Source: SVEL01 sp045123575 (GTDB lineage: Bacteria > Bacillota > Clostridia > Lachnospirales > Lachnospiraceae). From it: a DNA stretch of 54,102 nucleotides. The DNA lies in NCBI GenBank assembly GCA_045123575.1, contig JBGVKG010000066.1, positions 1 through 54,102 on the forward strand, in the 5' to 3' direction. This document shows, in pieces, positions 8,330 through 15,675 of the stretch. Every line of letters starts with the position of its first letter. The first letter of the stretch is position 1. The notes under the pieces were generated by a model. That model ran no database searches. It saw only the letters and a list, made by a program, of their open reading frames with translations, and was not told the DNA's origin. A program made the position numbers and the translations under genes.

Positions 8330-9771
8330 CTACAGAATGTTATATTAGGGTTAGATGTTCTAAGCGCTAATATATCTGGTCGTTGAGTATAAACACGATA
8401 TTCGTTTAATCTATCCATCACGATAGCTACCTTTTTGGTATAGTTATCTTTATCAATAGTTTCATCGATAACGAAACTACTATAGCTGTCTTTTAGTAAT
8501 GTAAATGTGGACATAAGACCGATACCGCTTCCACCATTGTCAAGATGGGTGGAAGCTTTTTTGATGCCAGCATATTTTATAGTATATGGTTCAAAGGGGA
8601 TTCCTGTATCATATACATTTATACAATAGTTGTTATTGTTCTTTGTAAAGTCTATGTATATCTCTTTCGTAATAGATGATAGTTTAGTAGCTATGATTGC
8701 GTTTTCTACTAAGTCTGCTACGATAGTCACTAAAGCATCTTCTGTAAAATCTTCTGAAATCATATCATTCGCTTTTACATGAAAATCAATTGTCAGTTTT
8801 ATATCAAATTTTTCAGCTTTTTGGGACATAAATTTCAACATCATATCTAATCGAGTTATGCTCGAAGAAGGTATGGAAAATTGTGCCTCAATTTGGTTAG
8901 TTGTAAGGATTGAACGTTCAGTAGCGAGAAGCTCTAACTCTTTTAATATAGGTTCAAGTAATGCTTTTTGATTGAGGTTATTTGAAGTTTGTGTGCTCAA
9001 AGCATTTTGAACAGCTATAATCATAGCAGGGATAAGTTTATTATCCTTGTGAATAATAGAACCAAGGCGCTCATTGTCTTGGTGTAGTTTGTCTAGTTCT
9101 GACTGTAGACGCTCAATTTCAGCATTATGAGCTCTGTTAATATATGTGACAGATAATTGTTTTCTCCACCAAATGAAAAGGATGAAGCTAGTTATTGTAC
9201 AAATAATAATTAAAAATGAATACATAGATGCATTGTTATCAAATACTGTTAGAAGAAAATTTGATAATAATATTAAACAAGTAATGAAAATACCAATAGA
9301 TATTGGTACCTTTTGAAGTAGAAAAGGCATTCCGTTTTTTAGTCTTTTTATTTTAAAAATTATATAAGAAAGGGAGAATTGAAATAATCCAGTCAAACTC
9401 ATATGAATAGGAAAGTAGACATTGTCTATAGTTATCAGTGATTGGACTAATATAGAAAATGGACTAATGACAAATGTGGCAATTGCAAAGGTAAAGTAGC
9501 TAAAACCTATAGAAAGAAGAGTGGTGGATAATGTTATTTTTATGGAAGTGTTGTATTCAATATTTGCCTGAATATATGCAGAAAAAAGTAATACAAATGT
9601 AGTTAAATGAGGCGCATATATTTTAATAATTGAAATTATTATGCAAAGAAGTAAAGAGTATATAACATTAATAAAGTATTTTCTTAAGCTGGTTTTTAAG
9701 TTTAGTAGCTTTGAAAAAAAATAAAAAGCCGTTATAAGTATATAAAAATATTTAATCGATGTTTCTATCAT
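8326..9771 (-). CDS. GHKL-type sensor histidine kinase (AgrC-like)
   Basis: This is a membrane sensor kinase of the GHKL/AgrC-like type, the class that usually reads extracellular peptides. About 205 residues form six or seven membrane helices ending at FILFIWWRKQL. Then come a short coiled coil (AEIERLQSELDKLHQDNERL) and LGSIIHKDNK with the likely phosphorylated His, a long helical linker, and the ATPase domain with DLVENAIIATK (N box), DTGIPFEP and GGSGIGLMS (G boxes). The ATG at 9771 has GGAG upstream; an ATG four codons earlier is possible. It is on the same strand as the response regulator but separated by 235 nt that hold a terminator and an opposite-strand peptide ORF, so the two are probably transcribed separately. 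Confidence 0.88.
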   Translation of the reverse strand: MIETSIKYFYILITAFYFFSKLLNLKTSLRKYFINVIYSLLLCIIISIIKIYAPHLTTFVLLFSAYIQANIEYNTSIKITLSTTLLSIGFSYFTFAIATFVISPFSILVQSLITIDNVYFPIHMSLTGLFQFSLSYIIFKIKRLKNGMPFLLQKVPISIGIFITCLILLSNFLLTVFDNNASMYSFLIIICTITSFILFIWWRKQLSVTYINRAHNAEIERLQSELDKLHQDNERLGSIIHKDNKLIPAMIIAVQNALSTQTSNNLNQKALLEPILKELELLATERSILTTNQIEAQFSIPSSSITRLDMMLKFMSQKAEKFDIKLTIDFHVKANDMISEDFTEDALVTIVADLVENAIIATKLSSITKEIYIDFTKNNNNYCINVYDTGIPFEPYTIKYAGIKKASTHLDNGGSGIGLMSTFTLLKDSYSSFVIDETIDKDNYTKKVAIVMDRLNEYRVYTQRPDILALRTSNPNITFCS

Positions 9772-9835
9772 AAAAATCTCCATAAAAAGTAATAAAAATG
9801 AATAAAAAAAGAAAAAAATAACTAATACAAATGAA

Positions 9836-9842
9836 TATCGAA
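9836..9842 (+). promoter_or_regulatory. Spo0A-box-like heptamer
   Basis: TATCGAA differs at one position from the Spo0A box TGTCGAA. It lies in the divergent region between the kinase and the small peptide ORF. The neighbouring response regulator has a Spo0A-like DNA-binding domain, so this could be its target. One heptamer is weak evidence. Confidence 0.3.
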
Positions 9843-9852
9843 AATCGTTCTG

Positions 9853-9875
9853 TTTTTTTAGAATTTCTAAAAAAA
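9853..9875. promoter_or_regulatory. Perfect 10-bp inverted repeat, candidate operator
   Basis: TTTTTTTAGA (9853-9862) and TCTAAAAAAA (9866-9875) are exact reverse complements separated by ATT. The repeat ends just before the ribosome binding site of the 15-residue peptide ORF and lies in the leader shared with the divergent kinase gene. It is symmetrical enough for a dimeric regulator. A weak RNA hairpin masking the ribosome binding site region is the alternative. Confidence 0.45.
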
Positions 9876-9891
9876 TAAGGAGGAAGACGAT

Positions 9892-9939
9892 ATGTTTAGG
9901 GATTTATGGAATCTTATTATAAGAACATGGTTGGTTTAA
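9892..9939 (+). CDS. 15-residue peptide ORF between kinase and response regulator
   Basis: The encoded peptide is MFRDLWNLIIRTWLV. A perfect AAGGAGG (9877-9883) lies 8 nt before the ATG, and a strong hairpin (9963-9986) follows the TAA at 9937-9939, so the unit looks like a complete tiny gene with its own translation signal and terminator. The product is amphipathic, with two Trp, two Arg and no Cys. It is not an AgrD-type thiolactone precursor, and no AgrB-like protease is nearby. The position, divergent from a peptide-type sensor kinase, suggests a signalling peptide used without a long leader. Alternatives are a regulatory leader peptide or a small membrane toxin. I do not recognise the family. 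Confidence 0.55.
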   Translation: MFRDLWNLIIRTWLV

Positions 9940-9962
9940 TAATAAAAATTAATGTTGTGAAG

Positions 9963-9986
9963 AGTGCTTAGAATTTTCTAAGCACT
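9963..9986. terminator. Hairpin between the peptide ORF and the response regulator
   Basis: A perfect 11-bp stem (AGTGCTTAGAA, 9963-9973, with 9976-9986) is followed on the plus strand by TATTCATTT. It lies 23 nt after the peptide stop and 20 nt beyond the response-regulator stop, so it probably serves both convergent units. Confidence 0.65.
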
Positions 9987-10006
9987 TATTCATTTATAGT
10001 AGTTAA

Positions 10007-10780
10007 TTAAGCTTTTTTTATAAAGTTTGCATAGTAACGAATAAAATCAGATAATGTAGGTGATCCTTTATCAGATTTTATTGGTCCTTTGTAGTGGTTT
10101 TCTAATAATTCTACTTCTGTTGTATTCCAAGCACAATTTATCGCATATTGCATATTTCGAATAATAGTATCTTCATTTTTCTTGTATTTTTTCGATAGTT
10201 GCATATATATGTCGCTTGAAGGGTAGGAAATAGATATGTATACTGCATCTACTAGGAGGTCATACCCTTTATGTTTAGGATTAATGCCTACGTATTCAAA
10301 TTGATTTTTGATTTCGTTAAGGAATGCGCAATCATTCATAGTAGAAGTAATGTTTGCCTTATTTGTTGTCTGTTTTATGTGTTCCTTTATTAAAGATTTC
10401 TGTGTATCTAAAAACGTTAAAACATATTCTTCTCTAAAATCAAGTTGTTGTTTATATAAAATGAAATCAGCTCCTAATGTTCGTATAAAATTATGAGTTG
10501 TTACGCTTGAGTTGTTTGTAACAATTAGAACGTATGGATGATAATTACAGTGTTGGAGATAGTTTAAAACGTCTATGCCACTACCGCTACCGTTATGAAG
10601 TTCTAGATCCAGAATGATCGCATCAGGTTTGAAAAAGTTTATATCACTAATAGCTTGTTTTGAACTACCTGTTGAATTTACGATGTTTAATTTTTTATAT
10701 TTAGTTGCTTCTTTTTTGTATTTATTACAAATTGTGATTTCATCTTCTACAATTAAAATATTAAGTATATCCACGCGCAA
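10007..10780 (-). CDS. Response regulator with Spo0A-like C-terminal domain
   Basis: This is a two-component response regulator. The receiver domain spans residues 1-125, with the acidic pocket VEDE (12-14), phosphorylated Asp58 (IILDLE), Thr88 and Lys110 (ILYK). From about residue 150 the sequence follows the Spo0A C-terminal domain: GINPKHKGYDLLVDAVYISI, then LSKKYKKNEDTIIRNMQYAINCAWN at the recognition-helix position and SPTLSDFIRYYANFI at the end. It is not Spo0A itself: the linker and recognition helix diverge and the context is a kinase/peptide locus. The start is the TTG at 10780 with AAAGGA upstream; the GTG two codons later is an alternative. The probable partner is the adjacent GHKL kinase. 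Confidence 0.87.
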   Translation of the reverse strand: MRVDILNILIVEDEITICNKYKKEATKYKKLNIVNSTGSSKQAISDINFFKPDAIILDLELHNGSGSGIDVLNYLQHCNYHPYVLIVTNNSSVTTHNFIRTLGADFILYKQQLDFREEYVLTFLDTQKSLIKEHIKQTTNKANITSTMNDCAFLNEIKNQFEYVGINPKHKGYDLLVDAVYISISYPSSDIYMQLSKKYKKNEDTIIRNMQYAINCAWNTTEVELLENHYKGPIKSDKGSPTLSDFIRYYANFIKKA

Positions 10781-10851
10781 TAGATTCCTTTCATTGGGTT
10801 AAGGCTAGTTTACTACTTAATAAAATAAATAACAATAAAAAATGACAAAAA

Positions 10852-10877
10852 TATACAAAAAAAATAAGTTTTGTATA
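10852..10877. repeat. Inverted repeat in the divergent region upstream of the response regulator
   Basis: TATACAAAA and TTTTGTATA are exact reverse complements with an 8-nt spacer. They lie in the AT-rich 183-nt gap between the divergent response regulator and the PHP-ATPase gene. ATGACAAAAA also occurs twice in the gap, near 10842 and 10929. This may be a regulator site or chance in AT-rich DNA. Confidence 0.3.
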
Positions 10878-10963
10878 AAAATGAAGGAAAAAAAAGAATA
10901 TTTTTTATTGAATTACAGTGATAGCATAATGACAAAAAGTGCATAACGAAAGAAGGTAATTAA

Positions 10964-13621
10964 ATGGCATTAGCAAAGTGGTATAAAATAGATTTTCATA
11001 CGCATACACCAGAAAGTAGATGTTTTAGAGACAAGTCTATTACGGCTGAGAAATGGATATAAACAGCGAAACAGTCGGGAGTGAATGCAGTAGTTATTAC
11101 AGATCATAATTCTGTTGGTTTCATAAGAAAAGTAGAAGAAGTAAAAAAACAATATGAAGATGAAAATTTTAAGATTTTTTACGGAATAGAGTTATGTGTT
11201 TCAGCGGAATTTACACACATTTTAATTGTTTTTAATGATAATATGACAGTGACACAGATTGAGGATGCAATAATAAGTGATTTAGGGTTGAAACGCGAAA
11301 ATTGGTCAGATACAGAAATAAATGTTTCTGAAAAGCAACTGAAAAATCTCTGCAACGAGATGCGTAGAGATATATTTGTTATACCAGCACATTTTGCGAG
11401 CAATAAGGGATTAGGAAAAGCTAATTTAAATGCAATAAAGAGTTATCAAGATTTTGTACATTTTGATGCTATTGAAATAAGAAATGAACATGATATAGAT
11501 GAATATAAAAATAAGGTAATAAACAGAGCAATAAATCAGGCTGTACTAGTAACTGGCTCCGATAATTCGTCAGACTTGGATGAGGCTGAACATTGCGTTG
11601 AAGGAATAGGAAAAAAATATACATGGATGAAAATGTCGTCATTATCGTTTGAAGGAATAAGACAGGTGTTTATTGATCCTGAACATAGATGCTTTAATTG
11701 GATTCAAATACAAAATATGAGTAAGGATTTTGATCCTAACGAAGTAAGTTATAACTATGTTAGTGGAATTAAAATAAATGGTATTACGCATATTTCTGAG
11801 AATATGAGTATGACGTTTTCACCGTATCTTAATTGTATAGTTGGTGGAAGGGGAACCGGAAAGTCAACAATTGTTCAAGCAATTAAGTATGGACTTGATC
11901 CATCTCTAGAGTTAAGTCAGTGCAAATTATTGAGTAAAACATTTGATAAAGATGGAGAAATTGATACTCGTTTTCAGTTTGGTGATAATAAAACTTACAT
12001 AATCGAAACAAAGAAATCAGGTAAGGGTTTGATACACAATTGTTATCTTGGAAGTGATAGGGTGGAAATTCCACCAGAATTCAAAATTGATTTTTATGGG
12101 CAAAAGGAGATATTTGAACTTATCGATGAAGACAGTAATGTCGTAGATTGTGGAGAGAGTCCATTAGTAAGGATGATAGATGAAAAAATTAAGACAAAAA
12201 TATATGGAGTAAATGATGAGATTGAACATTCCTTGTCTGAATTAATGGGATTATCAGAGTTATACAGAAATAATCGTCGGAAAATAAAAGAGTTGCCGAC
12301 TATAAAAGCAGAAATTGATAAGGCAGAAGCTATTTTGAAAAAGTTTAAAGATAGTGGAATTGAGGATGCTAGAAAAAGATTAGATGAGATATCAGCACTT
12401 GTTGAAATCTGTAAAAAGGAAATATTTGCTCATAATTACTATTTGTCTAATTTGAATCGTGAACTTGTAGATAAAATAAATGGCATTAATGAAAAGATAG
12501 AATTAGTAAAAAAGAAAGAGGAAAAGGCTGTACCAATTTTTTTAGAACAGCTAAGAAATTCATATTTGATTATTAACAATGCTATTTTGCAAGGGCAAGA
12601 AAGAGGAAAGAGCATTGAGATTGAATTCAATAAATCATATATTTTAGAAGATTTTGAAAATATAAAAAAGATTTATTTGGCTTCGCTTGAAGAATTAAAG
12701 AATACAGGAAGTGAAAATATTCAAGTAGTTCAGGATAGGTTACTAGAATGTAAAAAACGAGAAAAAGAATTATTGGAGATTCAAAAACAACAGAGTGACA
12801 TAGAAAGAAAAATGAGGAATGTTATTTCTATATTTATTCAAAATAGATTAAAATTGTCAGAATATAGAAGAGAGATGATTTCTTCACTTGAATTTGAGAA
12901 TATAAAAATTAATATTCATCCATTAGCGCATAAAAGTAGATGGAGACAGCTGCTGCAAAAAGAGGTAGGAAAAGAAGGTGCATTTGAAGTAGAGTTTGAG
13001 AAATTAGTTGAAGCTGTATTAGTGAAAGATGATTTTACTAAATATGAAGATTTCTTACTATTTTTATTGACATCAGAAGATGGCAATCTGTCTCAAGTTA
13101 CAAATGAAAGTTTTGATGGGCGCTTTTGTAAGATATGGGAAACGAAGGGTAAAAATGAGACATTAGGTTCATTGGTAAAGGTAGTGCCAGAGGACTACAT
13201 ATCTATAAAGATAATCGAAGAAACTGGAGAAATTGATATCAATGAAGGATCACCTGGTCAAAAGAGTGCAGCAATTCTTACTTTCATATTAAGTAGTGGT
13301 ACAAATCCACTGATTATAGATCAACCAGAAGATGATTTGGATAATAGTTTAATATACAATTTGGTTGTCAAATCTATTCGCAAAATGAAAAACAAAAGGC
13401 AGATTATCATTGTAACACACAATCCTAATATACCTGTTCTAGGAGATGCTGAAGGAATTATTATATTGGAGCGTAATACAAAGGGAAAAGTTGCATTTAG
13501 AAAAAATAAAAAAGCAGGTTGTATAGAGGAGAAACTTATTAGACAAGGTATTTGCGATATTATGGAAGGAGGCGAGGGAGCATTTAAGAAGAGAGAAGAG
13601 AAATACTTATATAGATACTAA
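10964..13621 (+). pseudogene. PHP-domain/SMC-like ATPase (Ppl-like defence gene), interrupted by a nonsense codon
   Basis: The full frame would encode about 885 aa. A PHP phosphoesterase N-terminus (KIDFHTHTPES, then AVVITDHNSVGF, IFYGIELC, VIPAHF and LVTGSDNS) is followed by an SMC/Rad50-like ATPase: Walker A GGRGTGKST near residue 294, long coiled-coil arms, signature SPGQKSAA near 763, Walker B NPLIIDQPEDD and VTHNPN. PHP plus ATPase in one protein is the architecture of single-gene anti-phage proteins called Ppl. The ATG at 10964 has AGAAGG upstream, but codon 33 is TAA (11060-11062); the frame reopens and the PHP motif resumes at once. Translation could restart at the ATG at 11081, losing the metal-binding HTH motif, so the product would probably lack PHP activity. 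Confidence 0.82.
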
Positions 13622-13657
13622 AAAGAGTAGTAATTAAAATATGAAAGGAGCAATTTT

Positions 13658-13900
13658 GTGCACATAAAAAAGAATGAAATTTTTAAAATACATGACAAAC
13701 AAGTTATAGCCTTAAATGATATTCATATCTTGGAAGGTGACAAAGGCTACTTTGTCCTAAACTTTTGGGAACAATGCGATTACGGGGATATAAATGTATC
13801 GCCAGTAGCATTTGTTAAGTGCAATACGCCAGAGGAACGGTATGTATTGAAGAAGGACAATATTATATTAGGGAACGAGGGGGATGTATGTTTAATCTAA
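13658..13900 (+). CDS. Small hypothetical protein upstream of the glycosyltransferase
   Basis: An 80-residue soluble protein that I do not recognise. It starts at a GTG with AAAGGAG 8 nt upstream. The composition is mixed polar with several aromatic residues (GYFVLNFWEQCDYG) and no signal peptide or membrane segment. Its last 13 nt overlap the start of the glycosyltransferase gene in another frame, so translation is probably coupled. It lies 36 nt after the PHP-ATPase gene on the same strand and may open the effector cluster that follows. Confidence 0.65.
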   Translation: MHIKKNEIFKIHDKQVIALNDIHILEGDKGYFVLNFWEQCDYGDINVSPVAFVKCNTPEERYVLKKDNIILGNEGDVCLI

Positions 13901-14991
13901 ATTTTACTAATGATTATAGTGTAGTGCACATCAATAACGAGCTTGGCAGTCGAGTTATAGGTGGAGCAGGTACGTATATGAATGAGTTATACCAATATCG
14001 TACTAAGAAAACGGGCTTTGTATATATGAGCTTAGGCTCATCATTAGATGATTATAATATAAGTGATTTTATGGAGCAGAAGGATATCCTGATAATGAAT
14101 AAGGACGAGGCATATAAGATTAAGGATATTAAATGTGACATATTGGTGGCACAGTTCTATGAATTTGCTACATTATTGGATGAGAATATTATAGGAGATA
14201 GGAAACTAGTATATGTTATACATTCAGTACCTACACCTGAGCCACCACCACCATGGGACCCGTTTGGCGGTAATTATGACATAAAGGCTAAGTTTGAACG
14301 ACTATGTAATCTGGCATCTGTATTAGTGTGTGTATCTGAGGCTGAGAAAAGAAAATTATCTAAGATGTATCCACAGTATGAGGAAAAGATACGAGTAATA
14401 TATAATGGTTTAACTTATGATAAACAAGGGACAGTGAATAATAATTATAGGCATAGCAGAAGAAATTTTGGCTATATAGGGAGAACTGATTATAGAAAGG
14501 GTATCTATGAGAGCATAAAGGCATTTGCAAATATAGATGCCAAGTATATGCTGGCATGCCCAAAAAACGATGTGAATTATGTTGAGAGAATATTCTCGTA
14601 CATAGATGCAGCGAATATGTGGGATAAAATCGAGTTTTGTGGATGGTGTGTAGGTGAGAGAAAAGAAAATTTCTTGAACTCGTTAGATGCGTTAGTTATC
14701 CCATCATTATATGAGCCATTTGGCTATGTGGCATTGGAAGCTATGCAGAGAGGTTTACCAGTTATATGTGCAAATAATGGTGGACTAGATGAAATATTAG
14801 AAGGGTACAAATACAAGTATTCACCGTACGTGGAAGGTGAGCTTGAGAGAACGATAAAGGAGTTTATAGAGGATAGTGTGGAGACGGTGGAGGTACAGCA
14901 GAAAATATTGATAGAAAATATGTCAAGATTTCACGCAACCATTATGGTCAACCACTATGAAAAGTTATGGGAGATCATAAGAAAGGGATAG
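13888..14991 (+). CDS. Glycosyltransferase family 4 (GT-B fold)
   Basis: A 367-aa cytosolic retaining glycosyltransferase of the GT4 type. The N-terminal domain starts VVHINNELGSRVIGGAGTY, with the glycine-rich acceptor loop. The C-terminal domain has NFGYIGRTDYRKGIYE, an IEFCGWCVGE segment, and the nucleotide-sugar motif SLYEPFGYVALEAMQRGLPV with both conserved Glu residues. The start is the ATG at 13888 with AGGGGG upstream; the frame is open 23 codons earlier without support. One nucleotide separates it from the next gene, a carbohydrate-binding-like protein, and two large Ser/Thr-rich proteins follow. I infer that it glycosylates their Ser/Thr stalks. The donor and acceptor cannot be told from sequence. 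Confidence 0.88.
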   Translation: MFNLNFTNDYSVVHINNELGSRVIGGAGTYMNELYQYRTKKTGFVYMSLGSSLDDYNISDFMEQKDILIMNKDEAYKIKDIKCDILVAQFYEFATLLDENIIGDRKLVYVIHSVPTPEPPPPWDPFGGNYDIKAKFERLCNLASVLVCVSEAEKRKLSKMYPQYEEKIRVIYNGLTYDKQGTVNNNYRHSRRNFGYIGRTDYRKGIYESIKAFANIDAKYMLACPKNDVNYVERIFSYIDAANMWDKIEFCGWCVGERKENFLNSLDALVIPSLYEPFGYVALEAMQRGLPVICANNGGLDEILEGYKYKYSPYVEGELERTIKEFIEDSVETVEVQQKILIENMSRFHATIMVNHYEKLWEIIRKG

Positions 14992-14992
14992 T

Positions 14993-15649
14993 ATGAGGTA
15001 TATATTTAATGAACAGTTTTATTCCATAGAGAACGTAAGGGTAGAATTGTACGACAGTAGTGGGAAGTTTCATAGTATATCGATGGAGTATAATGAACTA
15101 TACAATCAGTGGGAGCTAGAGTCACATATAGAAGTAGCTAGATATAAATATGTGATAAATGATGTAATAAGGTTAAATGACCCTGCAACAAATCAGTATG
15201 TGTATGACGAAAAGTGGGAGGTTTGGTCTGTGCCAAATAGGGATACATTAAATACACCATATTTATCTGCCTACAATATATCAAGTGGTATGGCAAATGG
15301 TGTAAATAACTCTGTGAGAAAGACAGAATATGTATATGACCATCCAATAGATGTCTACATAGGTATAGATATCTGCAATGTAAAGGGACTACATACCCTT
15401 ACATATATATGTTTTCAACCAAATGGTATGATATATATGATAGAAGAAAGTAGTATGGGACAGTTTGAGCAAAATGAAGCAGACTATGAGGTTGTATTTA
15501 AGAATCGTATCAAAAATATACAGGGAAGATATGCAGAAGGAATGTGGACATATCAAGTGTATCTAGATGGAAAGCGCATAATAAAGGATTATTTTGTAGT
15601 AAAAAGAAAAATAATATCAGATATGGTATTGTTTGATTGTAAGATGTAA
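14993..15649 (+). CDS. CBM48-like beta-sandwich protein
   Basis: The 218-aa product has no signal peptide. The first 75 residues resemble the CBM48/AMPK glycogen-binding fold (VRVELYDSSGKF, then NQWELESHIEVARYKYVINDVIRLNDPATNQYV), which in known families binds alpha-glucans or N-terminally assists glycan enzymes. Residues about 115-210 look like a second beta-sandwich of the E-set type, starting DVYIGIDICNVKGLHTL. It directly follows the glycosyltransferase, so it may be an accessory subunit or acceptor-recognition protein. The CBM48 match is by pattern only. The internal segment around residues 85-110 is Asn/Ser-rich and probably a linker. Confidence 0.6.
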   Translation: MRYIFNEQFYSIENVRVELYDSSGKFHSISMEYNELYNQWELESHIEVARYKYVINDVIRLNDPATNQYVYDEKWEVWSVPNRDTLNTPYLSAYNISSGMANGVNNSVRKTEYVYDHPIDVYIGIDICNVKGLHTLTYICFQPNGMIYMIEESSMGQFEQNEADYEVVFKNRIKNIQGRYAEGMWTYQVYLDGKRIIKDYFVVKRKIISDMVLFDCKM

Positions 15650-15658
15650 TGATATAAT
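15629..15658 (+). promoter_or_regulatory. Candidate promoter for the first effector gene
   Basis: TTGTTT (15629-15634) and TATAAT (15653-15658) are 18 nt apart, overlapping the end of the CBM48-like gene and directly ahead of the first Ser/Thr-rich effector. The same TTGTTT/TATAAT combination precedes nrdG. Confidence 0.4.
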
Positions 15659-15675
15659 GCAAAGGAGAAAAGAAA

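Noticed and set aside
10007..10780. The response regulator as the master sporulation regulator Spo0A
   Set aside because: The recognition helix and linker diverge, and the gene sits in an accessory kinase/peptide locus.
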